A program made the position numbers and the translations under genes. Shown one piece after another: positions 8,446 to 17,697 of a stretch of DNA of 50,715 nt (the first letter of the stretch is position 1; each line of letters starts with the position of its first letter). The notes under the pieces were generated by a model, which worked only from the letters and a program-made list of their open reading frames with translations, was not told where the DNA came from and made no database searches. This DNA comes from Gammaproteobacteria bacterium (lineage in GTDB: Bacteria; Pseudomonadota; Gammaproteobacteria; Eutrophobiales; Eutrophobiaceae), in NCBI GenBank assembly GCA_026710545.1, contig JAPOQU010000008.1, forward strand, positions 1 to 50,715. The letters run 5' to 3'.

Positions 8446-10980
8446 CTACCAGCTATACCCGGCTCGTACGTACCAGGAACCGCCTTCGTAGTTGGCCGCG
8501 GCGCGACGCGCATAGGGCATGCCCTGGCTCCAGCGGTTGGCGCAGGTCAATCCCTGGCTGCCGCAGGTGTCCGTCGGACGGATCTTGTCGACAAACTCGT
8601 CGAACACGTTGGTCCCACCAACCAGGAAACGCAGGTTGTCGTTGAAGTTGTAACCCAGTTCCAGGTCGACGAAAACTACCGAACCGACTTTGGCGGAGGG
8701 GGACGGTCCGTCAATCGTGCCGCGCTGGTCGTAATGCGGCCCGTAATAGTTGGCGCGTATCATCAGGTCCAGTTTATCCGTGAATGTCGTAACAGCGCTG
8801 AGGACGAACCGCTCGTTCGGGTAGCTGTTTTCTATATCTTCCACGTCCGCAGCCGATACGGGTTTCTGACCGTTTATTTCGCTCTGGCCGGTCACGTCAA
8901 TCTCGTTGTAGCTGAAGGCAAAGCTGAAGTCCGTGCTGACTGCGTCGTTCCAGTCCAGCGCGGAGGTCAGCACCACGTCCACGCCTTCTGATTCCATGTC
9001 CAGCGCGTTGGTAAAGAAAGAGATGTTGGTACACAACGCCCTGATATCGTTACAATCCGTTGTGATGCTGTCGGGGTGCGGGGCGGGGAAAGCGCCACTG
9101 GTCTTGTAGATACGGTCATCGATTTTTATCCGGTAGATATCCACGGTCAAGGTCGTATTGGAACCACCCAGCAGATCCGTGAGATCTGCGGCAAAGCCCA
9201 AGCTCAGGTTGACGGATTGCTCTTGCTTCAACGGTGCGCCTCCGGCCGACAGCACCAAGGGGTGCTCCGGCGGCAGGGTACCCTCCTCCACCGACACGTT
9301 GAGGTTGGCGTCAAAGGTGGTAGTCACCTTACGCACGTTGGACTGACCCGGTGTCGGCGCATGGAACCCTGTGGAAATGGCGCCGCGCAGGGCCAGGGAG
9401 TCGAACAGGTCGTAGCGCGCCGCCAGCTTGCCGTTGACGGTGCTGCCGAAGTCGGAAAAATCCTCGTAGCGCACTGCGTACTGCGTCAGCATCCTGTCGG
9501 TCACCTCGAATTCCAGTTCACCGTATATTGCGTGGTTTTCCCGTGAGAAAGAACCGGAATCTGCGGGGACAAAGCCCTTGAAACCGCTGGCGCCGGCGCC
9601 CGACCAGGAGGACGGCTCGCCGGGCGTGATGATGAAGGTTTCCTCGCGCCACTCTGCGCCGACAGCAAAGTGCAACCGGTCGGTCAACTGTTTCGACAGG
9701 TCCGCGTTGACGTTGACCTCCTCCTGGGTCCAGGCGCCCACGTCAAAGTCGCGCTGGCCGGGGCTGCCGTCGGCATTGGCGGCCAGCGCCGGGTCGCGGC
9801 TGATGGTGTTGTGCAGCAGGAAATCCAGATCATCTTCGCCATAACCGACACTGACATCGTAAAACAGGCCGTTGACGTCACCCCTGATGCCGCCGACCAC
9901 GCTGAAATCGGTGTGGTCGCCATCGAAGAACGGGGTAAAGCCCGCAGGCAGGCCACGCAAGCCGGCCTCACGCAGGGGCCTGAGGTGTGAGTGCGGTTCT
10001 ACCGTACAGGGCGTCGTACTGGCGCTGAGACTGCAACCCAGCGGGAATTCAGGGTTGCGGAAGAAGAACCGGTAACGTCCGTCGGTTTCCGCGTAATTGC
10101 CGTGCAGGTAGAGTTCGGTGTTGTCGCTGATATCTATCCCGGAATTGACAAACAGGAGGATGTTCTCGGTTTGCGGGCGACCCCAGGTCTGGGCGAACGG
10201 CTCGTCGTCGAACGGGGTATCCGCGCCAACCTGCACACCGTTGTTGATCAGCGTCTGTGCATTGGGACGCTGGTGGCCGCGCGACAGCGCGTCATTATCG
10301 GAGTATTCCACGCTCGCGTTGATGAAACCGTTGTCGCCCAGGGGGAGGCCGATATTGCCTTCCACCTTGTAACTCTGTTCGTCCTGGTAAAATTCGCCGT
10401 ACCGGACCCGCAACGCACCGCCTTCCGCGGCGTCCTTCATCTGGAAGTTGATGACCCCGGCAATGGCGTCGGCGCCGTACTGGGCGGCCGCGCCGTCCCG
10501 CAGTATTTCCACGTTCTTTATGGCGATACTCGGGATCATGCCGATATTCGGTCCGTGCGCGCCCTTGCCCGCACCCGGGGTGAACTCGGCAACCAGCGCC
10601 GCTCGGTGCCGGCGTTTACCATTGATCATGACCAGGGTCTGGTCCGGGGCAAGGCCGCGCATGGAGATGGGCCGCACGAAGGTATCCTGGTCCCCCGATG
10701 CCGTCGTGGCGTTATAGGAAGGCGTCAACGCTTTGAGGTTGTCGGTAATATCCGCGCCGTTGCCGATGCGGTTGAAATCCTCAGCGGAAAACACATCTAT
10801 GGGCGCCGTCGACGTCACGGCCGAACGGGGCCTCTGGCTGCGGCTGCCGATGGTGATGATTTCCTCGATGACCAGCTCTTCCTTTTCCTGGGCCAGGACA
10901 GGCTGGCCGGGCAAGACAATGACAAGCGTCAGGCAGGTAAACAGAGAAACTGGTATGAACTTCCGGTTGGCGAATTCCAT
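8446..10980 (-). CDS. TonB-dependent outer-membrane receptor
   Basis: An outer-membrane active-transport receptor of about 844 aa. A signal peptide (hydrophobic stretch followed by VLAQ) precedes a TonB-box-like segment ELVIEEIITIGSR. The plug has SMRGLAPDQTLVMINGKRR and ILRDGAAAQYGADAIAGVINF, and the 22-strand barrel ends in an aromatic residue (RAGYSW), as needed for assembly. The start at 10980 is chosen because AAGGAGAA lies just upstream; a Met 12 codons earlier would spoil the signal peptide. It converges on the crotonase gene. No ferric-siderophore genes are nearby, so it may import an organic nutrient. The substrate is unknown. Confidence 0.93.
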   Translation of the reverse strand: MEFANRKFIPVSLFTCLTLVIVLPGQPVLAQEKEELVIEEIITIGSRSQRPRSAVTSTAPIDVFSAEDFNRIGNGADITDNLKALTPSYNATTASGDQDTFVRPISMRGLAPDQTLVMINGKRRHRAALVAEFTPGAGKGAHGPNIGMIPSIAIKNVEILRDGAAAQYGADAIAGVINFQMKDAAEGGALRVRYGEFYQDEQSYKVEGNIGLPLGDNGFINASVEYSDNDALSRGHQRPNAQTLINNGVQVGADTPFDDEPFAQTWGRPQTENILLFVNSGIDISDNTELYLHGNYAETDGRYRFFFRNPEFPLGCSLSASTTPCTVEPHSHLRPLREAGLRGLPAGFTPFFDGDHTDFSVVGGIRGDVNGLFYDVSVGYGEDDLDFLLHNTISRDPALAANADGSPGQRDFDVGAWTQEEVNVNADLSKQLTDRLHFAVGAEWREETFIITPGEPSSWSGAGASGFKGFVPADSGSFSRENHAIYGELEFEVTDRMLTQYAVRYEDFSDFGSTVNGKLAARYDLFDSLALRGAISTGFHAPTPGQSNVRKVTTTFDANLNVSVEEGTLPPEHPLVLSAGGAPLKQEQSVNLSLGFAADLTDLLGGSNTTLTVDIYRIKIDDRIYKTSGAFPAPHPDSITTDCNDIRALCTNISFFTNALDMESEGVDVVLTSALDWNDAVSTDFSFAFSYNEIDVTGQSEINGQKPVSAADVEDIENSYPNERFVLSAVTTFTDKLDLMIRANYYGPHYDQRGTIDGPSPSAKVGSVVFVDLELGYNFNDNLRFLVGGTNVFDEFVDKIRPTDTCGSQGLTCANRWSQGMPYARRAAANYEGGSWYVRAGYSW

Positions 10981-11041
10981 TAAATTCTCCTTATGGCTTA
11001 TGGTTATGAAAAGCAAGTGTACTTTACCACATTGGATAGAT

Positions 11042-11108
11042 GGGGTCAGAGTAAAATCACTACCATCGTAGCCGATGGCACGGTCCGGGGTGATTTTACT
11101 CTGACCCC
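11042..11108. repeat. REPIN-like element, family A
   Basis: Two 19-bp inverted arms, GGGGTCAGAGTAAAATCAC and its complement, enclose a 29-bp spacer, giving a long hairpin. The core (gccgatggcacggt) resembles that of the element at 35084-35150, so spacer and arms moved together. It sits between the TonB receptor and the radical SAM gene. Confidence 0.85.
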
Positions 11109-11123
11109 TTAAATTTCAGGGGT

Positions 11124-12179
11124 TCAGAACAGGGATTGCTGAGGATCAGATGTAACAGGCGGCTCGAACAACCCGGTATTCAACTCGCTTCTTTCCGTAT
11201 TCAAGCCGAATTTCCTGCAGGCGTTTTGAAAACGGTTACGGACCAGGTCGGCGTACACACCCTGGCCGCGCATCCGGGTGAAATATTCGGGGTCGTTCTC
11301 GCGTCCCGACCTCAAATCGCGGATGATACTGAACACATGTTCCGTTTTTCCCGGTTCATGGGTCTCAAGCCATTCGCGAAACAGTTGTTTGACCTCGTTC
11401 GGCAGGCGCAATATTACGTAACCTGCGGCCTTGGCGCCGGCGTCGGCGGCCCGTTCCAGCACCATTTCCATTTCCGCGTCATTGATGAAGGGAATAACGG
11501 GCGCAAACATGACGCCCGTCGGCACACCGGCGCGATTGAGGGTGTCCAGGGCTCTCAGTCGGCGGCTGGGAGAGGCAGTGCGTGGTTCCAGGCGCCGGGA
11601 CAGGTCGTGGCGCAGTGACGTGATGGACAGAAACACCTTAACCAGACCGTCCGCCGCCATTGGTTTGAGCAGGTCCAGGTCCCGTTCAACCAGCCAGGAT
11701 TTGGTGACGATGGACAACGGATGCCGGCAATCATGCAGCACCTGGATTATGTCCCTGGTGATGCGAAGCTGCCGCTCGGCGGGTTGATAAGGGTCCGTGT
11801 TGGTGCCCATAGCGATGGCTTTGCAGGCGTAACGGGGTTTCCCTAACTCAGTTCGCAATAGCTCCGCGGCGTTGGTTTTTGCAAAAATCTTTGTTTCAAA
11901 ATCAATCCCCGGCGATAAATCCACGTAGGCATGGCTGGGGCGGGCGTAACAATAGACACACCCGTGCTCGCATCCCCGGTAGGGATTGATAGAGGTCTCA
12001 AACGGAATGTCCGGTGACTGGTTGCGGGTAATGATGGTGCGCGGGGTTTCCTGGAAGATTTCAGTGGGGACCGCACCGGCTTCCGGCTCCGGCGTCCAGC
12101 CGTCGTCAAACCGGCTGCGCTGGTGTTCCAGAAACCGGGCATCGACCTTCGAGGTTGTGCCCCTACCTTTCATTCCCAT
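11124..12179 (-). CDS. PA0069-family radical SAM protein (copy 1, intact)
   Basis: A 351-aa radical SAM enzyme of the PA0069/Rv2578c family, distantly related to spore photoproduct lyase. The 4Fe-4S motif CEHGCVYCYA is near residue 70, followed by a TIM-barrel region (IAMGTNTDPYQPAE, SITSL) and a conserved C-terminus LNTGLFEPPV. The ATG is 3 bp after the stop of a ybdK remnant, and AGGA in that remnant serves as ribosome site, so translation was once coupled. The family function is not known. A second copy (15515-16276), about 85% identical over 239 residues, lacks the cluster-binding N-terminus. Confidence 0.92.
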   Translation of the reverse strand: MGMKGRGTTSKVDARFLEHQRSRFDDGWTPEPEAGAVPTEIFQETPRTIITRNQSPDIPFETSINPYRGCEHGCVYCYARPSHAYVDLSPGIDFETKIFAKTNAAELLRTELGKPRYACKAIAMGTNTDPYQPAERQLRITRDIIQVLHDCRHPLSIVTKSWLVERDLDLLKPMAADGLVKVFLSITSLRHDLSRRLEPRTASPSRRLRALDTLNRAGVPTGVMFAPVIPFINDAEMEMVLERAADAGAKAAGYVILRLPNEVKQLFREWLETHEPGKTEHVFSIIRDLRSGRENDPEYFTRMRGQGVYADLVRNRFQNACRKFGLNTERSELNTGLFEPPVTSDPQQSLF

Positions 12180-12182
12180 TCA

Positions 12183-12398
12183 TCATATTCCTGCTGCTAT
12201 TTCAGCCAGTGCCATATCCACGACCGAACGCAAGGCTTCCTCTTTTGTAGCGCCGTCCAGCAGGCTGAGACGGTAACAGTCGATTTGCCGGTCTGCGCCG
12301 GCGCCTTCCCGGATGATATCCAGTATATGCCACAATTCATTTTCACAGCCCAGCGCCTGTGCGTCTTCGCCGAGATCATCCACCAGCCGGGTCACCAT
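12183..12398 (-). pseudogene. ybdK remnant (C-terminal 71 codons), copy 1
   Basis: The frame encodes MVTRLVDDLGEDAQALG and continues to VDMALAEIAAGI, matching the C-terminal 70 residues of the full carboxylate-amine ligase at 16404-17561 with few changes. Similarity stops near 12407, where AT-rich unrelated sequence begins. The catalytic domain is therefore missing and this is a deletion remnant. It survives directly in front of the intact radical SAM gene, where it may still supply that gene's ribosome site. Confidence 0.88.
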
Positions 12399-12484
12399 GT
12401 CGGCAGGTTTATTTATTATACCTGTTTATTCAGGAGGGTTAATCTGTGCCACTTGACAACGACTGGCTAATGGGTGACCCCTGT

Positions 12485-15181
12485 TTACCAGTCGAGAAAG
12501 GTGAAACGTAACTCTGCGCGGTAATCAGGGGCTTCTCCCAGCGCGCGCGCCTGCCGTAGCGCCATCAGTTCGAGCTTCCAATCGCTCTGCAGACGCACCC
12601 CCAGGCGCATCTGCCCCGCGCTGCCGCTCGTCATCGAGTATTCTGAAAACGGAGTCAACAACCGGTCACGCCTGAGCGCAATGCCGTATGCCACCCGGCT
12701 CCCCATGCGCGCCACCAACGGCGCCCTGTGCGCCGGGCGCTGCGCCAGCGACTGCATCTGCTGACCACCCCACAGACCGAACTGTCCGACCTCCGCCATG
12801 CCGTACCCCGGCTCCAGCTCAAACGAGAACCCGATGCCGCCCGGCTTCGATTGCAGGCTCAGCAGACCGCTCACGCCCGCTTCATCGTAGTCCCCGGAAC
12901 CCAACAAGTAGCGCCCCGTGAGATTGCCCCTGAAACGCCCCTGCTCAAAACTCAGTCCCCCCGCGAACTCGGCACCGCCGTTCGACGTCCTGTCGCCGCC
13001 GTCAAGGCGACCGCCCAGCCGTATCCATGAGCGAGCCGACTCGCCCAGGACGAAGCGCCCTTCGGCGCCCAGCCGCATGTGGCTCGCCGTGGCTGATAAA
13101 TCTGCCGGCAAGCCGTCGTCCGTCTTCAGGCGCGCATGGCCGGCATCGCCCACCAGCGACAGCTCCACACCGCCGCGCGCGCGCAGGCTCTGGCGCATCC
13201 CCACCGTGCCCAGCAACAGCGACAGGTCCGTCTTCTCCCGCAGGCCGGCAACGTGGTCACGGCGGTTGACCGCCTCGCCCGTGCCCACCCCCGCCAGGCC
13301 CCACACTTCCAGGCCGGAGTCCAGTTGCAGCCGGGCATACGGATACACCGTTGTCATCTCCGTATCCAACCGGCCACCTCCCTGCACGTCGGAGGCGGCA
13401 AAGCGGTAGTCGGTCTCGCCATCAGCCCGCGACAGCGCCACTCCTGCCAGCAGGTGCTCACCAATCCCGGTGTCCGCTCCCAGGTAGAACGTAGCCAGTT
13501 CACCATCCAGGGAAGCACTGCTCTTATCGCTGTCGAACTGCTGGTAGTCCGCCGCGCCCCACACCGTCAAGCCCGGGCCGGCAGATTGTCCGTCTTCCAC
13601 ATCACCTTCCAGCGCCAGCTTGAATGAGCGGCCGGCCAGCGCCGAACCGAGGCCGCCCGAAATGGTCGTGCCGACAGCGCCGAGGGGTGATGCCGGCGCG
13701 ATGCCCGCCGCCCACGGATACGCGGCGCCGGAACCGCCCAGCTCCCGCCCGGTGGCCGCACCCGCCCATTGCGATAGCACACCCAGCGCCATCTCTGTCA
13801 CAGATCCCGCCGCACGGTCGTCCGAGCCGTCGCCGAAGCGCGCGCCGATTACGTCCGTTACACTGTTCAGCATCATGCGCGCCTGACTCCCAAGCACATC
13901 CTTCAACACCGACACCTCCGCCGCCGAGGTTTCCACGCGCACCCCGAAGGACACACTCGCCTCCCCGCTCGCGTTCCTGGCTGTCACGGTAACCTGCGCC
14001 CGACCCTCGCGCACCGCACTGACTGTCAGCGAACCTCCGGCGTCCGCCTGCGCGCCTGCCACGTTCGTATTGTCCACACTCACCGTGTACTCAAGCTCCC
14101 GGCCCGCAAACACCGCGGCAGCATCTACAATCGCCGGCGGGCCAGCTACCACCAGTGTCACGTCCGCCAGCGAACCCAGCACAGACGGCGGCGCCAACGG
14201 CGTGACCGTGACCTCATCCGACCCGGCGCCGTTGCCACCGGCATTCACAGCCCGGACCCGGAAACCGTATTCGTTACCGTTGGCAAGGTCCGTGACCTCG
14301 TAACTGGTCGTGGTCGCCGAACTGTTTGGGATATCCATCCAGTCGCCGTAGGAAGCGGCGCCTGTTTTCTGCTGAACCTGGTACTTCGTGATAGTGTTGT
14401 TGAGCGGGTCATTCCAGCTCAGCGTGACCCGGGCATTGCCGGCGCTGGCCGTCACGCCGGTGGGCTTGGCCGGCGGCGCTACCGGCGTTCCGGTCGCCGG
14501 GTCCGACCATGGGCTCTCACCCACCCGGTTCTGCGCACGCACCTGGACCTCGTAGGCCGTGCCGTTGGCAAGACCCGAGAGTTCCCGTCTCAATGCCGTC
14601 GAAGCCGCCGTGCCCGGCGCCTCCTCCGTCCACACGCCCACAGCGCCGGCGCGGTAACGCAGGTCGTAATCCATGAGCGCCGCGCCGTTGTCATCAGGCG
14701 CCGTCCACGACACCGTCAGGCTGCCGTTGCCCGGCGTGACCGTCACACCGGTGGGTCCGGCTGGTGGAACCGGCATCGGCGTTCCAATTACCACGTCCGA
14801 CCATGGGCTCTCACCGACCCGGTTCTGCGCGCGCACCCCAATCTCATAAGGCGTGCCGTTGATGAGGCCCGTAAACTTCGCCGTTGTCGCCGTAGAGTCC
14901 GCCGTGCCCGGCGCTTCGTGTATCCAGAAGCCCGCACCGACCGCCCGGTAGCACCAGTCATAGTCAGTGATCGGCGCGCCGTTGTCATCAGGCGCCGCCC
15001 AAGATACCGTCAGGCTGCCGTTGCCTGCCGTCACTGTCAGCGCCGCCGGCACATCGGGCACAGAGATGGTTTCGGGCGTCCCGACTTGCGCCTGCACCGA
15101 TGAAACAGTCATGCATGATATCAACGCAAACAGGATCGGGAGCGCGAATGGCAGGGGGGAGTCGTATCTGAAAGTTTTCAT
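12485..15181 (-). CDS. Fibronectin type III / autotransporter-like outer-membrane protein
   Basis: An 898-aa exported protein. A signal peptide (about residues 1-32, ending VQAQ) is followed by three fibronectin III domains (about 40-335, each with SWxxPxxN and YxVxVRAxN motifs), an Ig-like/BIG-type segment (about 335-415), a linker, and a C-terminal beta-barrel of roughly 300 residues ending in the aromatic FTFLDW. The barrel resembles autotransporter translocators, so the FnIII part is probably displayed at the surface as an adhesin or binder. Domains 1 and 2 are also close at DNA level, suggesting recent internal duplication. It is transcribed alone, between the two radical-SAM/ybdK copies. 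Confidence 0.82.
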   Translation of the reverse strand: MKTFRYDSPLPFALPILFALISCMTVSSVQAQVGTPETISVPDVPAALTVTAGNGSLTVSWAAPDDNGAPITDYDWCYRAVGAGFWIHEAPGTADSTATTAKFTGLINGTPYEIGVRAQNRVGESPWSDVVIGTPMPVPPAGPTGVTVTPGNGSLTVSWTAPDDNGAALMDYDLRYRAGAVGVWTEEAPGTAASTALRRELSGLANGTAYEVQVRAQNRVGESPWSDPATGTPVAPPAKPTGVTASAGNARVTLSWNDPLNNTITKYQVQQKTGAASYGDWMDIPNSSATTTSYEVTDLANGNEYGFRVRAVNAGGNGAGSDEVTVTPLAPPSVLGSLADVTLVVAGPPAIVDAAAVFAGRELEYTVSVDNTNVAGAQADAGGSLTVSAVREGRAQVTVTARNASGEASVSFGVRVETSAAEVSVLKDVLGSQARMMLNSVTDVIGARFGDGSDDRAAGSVTEMALGVLSQWAGAATGRELGGSGAAYPWAAGIAPASPLGAVGTTISGGLGSALAGRSFKLALEGDVEDGQSAGPGLTVWGAADYQQFDSDKSSASLDGELATFYLGADTGIGEHLLAGVALSRADGETDYRFAASDVQGGGRLDTEMTTVYPYARLQLDSGLEVWGLAGVGTGEAVNRRDHVAGLREKTDLSLLLGTVGMRQSLRARGGVELSLVGDAGHARLKTDDGLPADLSATASHMRLGAEGRFVLGESARSWIRLGGRLDGGDRTSNGGAEFAGGLSFEQGRFRGNLTGRYLLGSGDYDEAGVSGLLSLQSKPGGIGFSFELEPGYGMAEVGQFGLWGGQQMQSLAQRPAHRAPLVARMGSRVAYGIALRRDRLLTPFSEYSMTSGSAGQMRLGVRLQSDWKLELMALRQARALGEAPDYRAELRFTFLDW

Positions 15182-15514
15182 GCCGCTTTACATCAGGGGA
15201 AAAAGGGCATGGTGCCACTGCCTGGATTTTCTGTCAAACTCTAATTTTCTGATTTTCCAACAGCAGTTCCCGCTAACTCCTAAGTATTGTCCCCATAATT
15301 CCGAACGTCCCCATACCACTCCCGTGCAAACGGGAGTCCAGTGGAAAAACGGTCCTGAAAGGACACCTTATAACGTGTCGCAAGCGACTGTTGTCTCACT
15401 GGACTCCCGCTTGCGCGGGAGTGGTACGTAATCGGGGCAAGTCTTTCACCTGCATATAAAAGTATGCGGTTGCCCTGTTTCAAACCTGGAAGCAGCTTCC
15501 GGTAAATGCGAGGG
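15182..15514. other. Non-coding spacer with repeats
   Basis: 333 bp without a credible gene. It contains a pair of 30-bp inverted arms (15314-15343 and 15397-15426) described separately, and a scattering of GTCCCC blocks. Promoter elements for the FnIII protein must lie at its left end, but none is obvious. Confidence 0.6.
15314..15426. repeat. Double hairpin repeat, family D
   Basis: Left arm 15314-15343 and right arm 15397-15426 are inverted repeats of 30 bp with two mismatches. Each arm is itself a hairpin of the form ACTCCCG-n-CGGGAGT followed by CCAGTG. A single diverged arm (CCACTGGATTCC and CGGGAATGACA) occurs at 25797-25827. The form resembles widespread REP/dRS3-like repeats of proteobacteria. 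Confidence 0.8.
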
Positions 15515-16276
15515 TCAGAACAGGGTTTGTTGGCGCCCTGCCGTAACAGGTGGTTCAAACAAGCCGGTATTCAACTCCCAGCTGCCCCTGTTCAGGCCGA
15601 ATTTCCTGCACGCGTTGTCAAAACGGCTTCGCACCAAGTCGGCATAAACGCCCTGGCCGCGCATGCGGGTGAAATAGTCCGGGTCGTTCTCACGGCCGGA
15701 GCGGAGGTCACGGATGATGCTGAACACGTGCTCCGTTTTTCCCGGTTCATGGGTTTCCAGCCACTCACGGAATAACTGTTTGACCTCGTTCGGCAAGCGC
15801 AACATGATATAGCCTGTGGTTTTGGCGCCGGCCGCCGCGGCCTGTTCCAGTACGTGTTCCATTTCCGAGTCATTAATAAAAGGGATGACCGGCGCAAACA
15901 TGACCCCCGTGGGCACGCCGGCGTCGTTCAGGGTCTGCACGGTTTTCAGGCGCCGCGCCGGGGCGGTGGCGCGCGGCTCCAGGCGCCGGGCCAGTTCATG
16001 CTTGAGCGAAGTGATGGATACAAACACCTTGACCAGGCCGTGCGTGGCCATGGGCCCGAGCAGGTCCAGGTCCCGCTCAACCAGCCAGGACTTGGTGACG
16101 ATGGACAACGGATGGCGGCAATCATGCAACACCTGGATGATGTCGCGGGTGATGCGCAGTTGCCGTTCCGCAGGCTGGTAGGGGTCGGTGTTGGTGCCCA
16201 TGGCAATGGGCTTGCAGACGTAACGGGGCTTGGCCAGTTCCTTGGGTTGAATGGGGTCAGGTCGCACAATGCACAT
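15515..16276 (-). pseudogene. PA0069-family radical SAM protein (copy 2, N-terminally truncated)
   Basis: From KPRYVCKPIAMGTNTDPY onward this is about 85% identical to the intact copy at 11124-12179, ending LNTGLFEPPVTAGRQQTLF. The first roughly 95 residues, including the CxxxCxxC iron-sulfur motif, are absent. The similarity ends at about 16242, exactly where a 37-bp-arm inverted repeat begins, and the open frame merely runs into that repeat. Without the cluster motif it cannot be a radical SAM enzyme. The preserved frame suggests that the truncation is recent. Confidence 0.9.
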
Positions 16277-16348
16277 ACAAAGAAAATGAGTGTAAAGCTG
16301 TGACGAACCTCTGTATGTGCATTGTGCGACCTGACCCCATTCAACCCA
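16243..16348. repeat. Inverted-repeat element, family B, at a deletion breakpoint
   Basis: Perfect inverted arms of 37 bp (16243-16279 and 16312-16348), containing GGGGTCAGGTCGCACAATGC, enclose a 32-bp AT-rich spacer. Partial copies occur at 21207-21230 and 41979-42003. The left arm abuts the point where the radical SAM pseudogene loses its N-terminus. A further solo family A arm (TTTTTACTCTGACCCC) follows at 16380-16395. The structure is that of a MITE or REPIN with no coding capacity. Confidence 0.88.
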
Positions 16349-16403
16349 TTCAACCTACGAAAGTAAAGATTCTGAACTGTTTTTACTCTGACCCCGTCGG
16401 TAT

Positions 16404-17561
16404 CTATTCTACTATTCCTGCTGCGGTTTCAGCCAGCGTCATGTCCACGACCGAACGCAAGGCTTCCTCCTTTGTGGCGCCGTCCAGGAGACGCAGGCGG
16501 TAACAATCGATCTGGCGGTCGGCGCCAGCGCCTTCCCGGATGATATCCAGCGTATGGCGCAGTTCATTTTCGCAGCCCAGCGCCTGCGCATCAATACCCA
16601 GATCATCCACCAGTTGAACCATTTGGTCGGCAATATCTATACGACCGCCTTTCATGGTGTCTCCGAGAAAAGCCAGTACGCCGTAACGTTGCGCCAGCCA
16701 GACGTTCTCTGCGATGATCTCAGTGGGAGGTTCAGGCGGCAACCTGTTTTCCCTCGCCTGCCTTGACAACCAGCGTACCAATGAAGCGTACAGGGCGACG
16801 ATAGCCAGTGTGTCTTCCAGCCGCGGACAGATATCACAGATACGCACCTCTATCGTGGGATAAGCATGAGACGGCCGGATATCCCACCACAGCTCACTGC
16901 CGTCGCCGATGAACTCCATACGTTGATAATCCCGTACCAGGCGGTCGAACTCCGCCTTCGAATACAGTTCCCTGGGCAGGCTGGTACGGGGTAGCGCCCC
17001 CAGGAGATTGAGGCGGCCGCACTTGAAACCCGTTTCCCGTCCACCGCTGAAAGGAGACGAGGCTGACAGGGCATTCAGTATCGGCAGGTAGCGCCTCAGC
17101 GCGGTCATCACCCGGATACGGGACTCCGGGTCGCCGAAACCGGCATGAACGTGGAGGCCGCCGACCAGCAAACGCCTGACAGTTTCCTGGTACGTGTTCG
17201 CAAAGCTTTCATAGCGGTCATTCGGTGTGGGTAATTGCATATCCCAGGCGGCGAAGGGATGGGTGGAGGATGCCAGCACCGCCGCGCCGTGGCGCGCGGC
17301 GCCCTCTATCATCACCCGCCGGGTTTCCATCAGCGCCGTTCGCACCTCGCTCACCGATGCGCATACCCGTGTACTTATCTCAATCTGGGAACGCAGGAAT
17401 TCATGGACTACTTTGTGGGGGCCTTGATTCGCCTTGCAATCCTCAAATATCTGCGGGTCCGGGTCTGCCAGCAAATCTCTGGATTCCGGGTCTACCAGGA
17501 AGAATTCTTCCTCTACACCGAGGGTAATGGTCAGGTCATCATCAGGGACGAGAGAGGTCAT
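16404..17561 (-). CDS. ybdK: YbdK-type carboxylate-amine ligase (GCS2 family)
   Basis: A 385-aa glutamate-cysteine ligase type 2 family protein. The N-terminal LGVEEEFFLVDP, the RSQIEI segment, GGLHVHAGF and the C-terminal ENELRHTLDIIREGAGADRQ segment are diagnostic. E. coli YbdK has weak gamma-glutamylcysteine synthetase activity, but the physiological role is uncertain. In the ancestral arrangement it lay directly upstream of the radical SAM gene; here a repeat element and a truncated radical SAM frame follow instead. Its own ribosome site is weak. This is the only complete ybdK copy in the window. Confidence 0.92.
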   Translation of the reverse strand: MTSLVPDDDLTITLGVEEEFFLVDPESRDLLADPDPQIFEDCKANQGPHKVVHEFLRSQIEISTRVCASVSEVRTALMETRRVMIEGAARHGAAVLASSTHPFAAWDMQLPTPNDRYESFANTYQETVRRLLVGGLHVHAGFGDPESRIRVMTALRRYLPILNALSASSPFSGGRETGFKCGRLNLLGALPRTSLPRELYSKAEFDRLVRDYQRMEFIGDGSELWWDIRPSHAYPTIEVRICDICPRLEDTLAIVALYASLVRWLSRQARENRLPPEPPTEIIAENVWLAQRYGVLAFLGDTMKGGRIDIADQMVQLVDDLGIDAQALGCENELRHTLDIIREGAGADRQIDCYRLRLLDGATKEEALRSVVDMTLAETAAGIVE

Positions 17562-17697
17562 AAGCTTGATAGCGTGAATTTGTTCCGCACTTTTTACGGC
17601 TGTTCTGCATAAGAGCGTTCATCTTCTGGCTGCCGTGTCATAAAGATGTCTGGGGAAATTTTTACAATGGCACTGTGAGGGCAGACGGCGTCAAAGG

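Noticed and set aside
12399-12484. Possible small gene or promoter in the AT-rich junction beside the ybdK remnant
   Set aside because: No frame with a start and ribosome site was found; it is the divergent breakpoint sequence.
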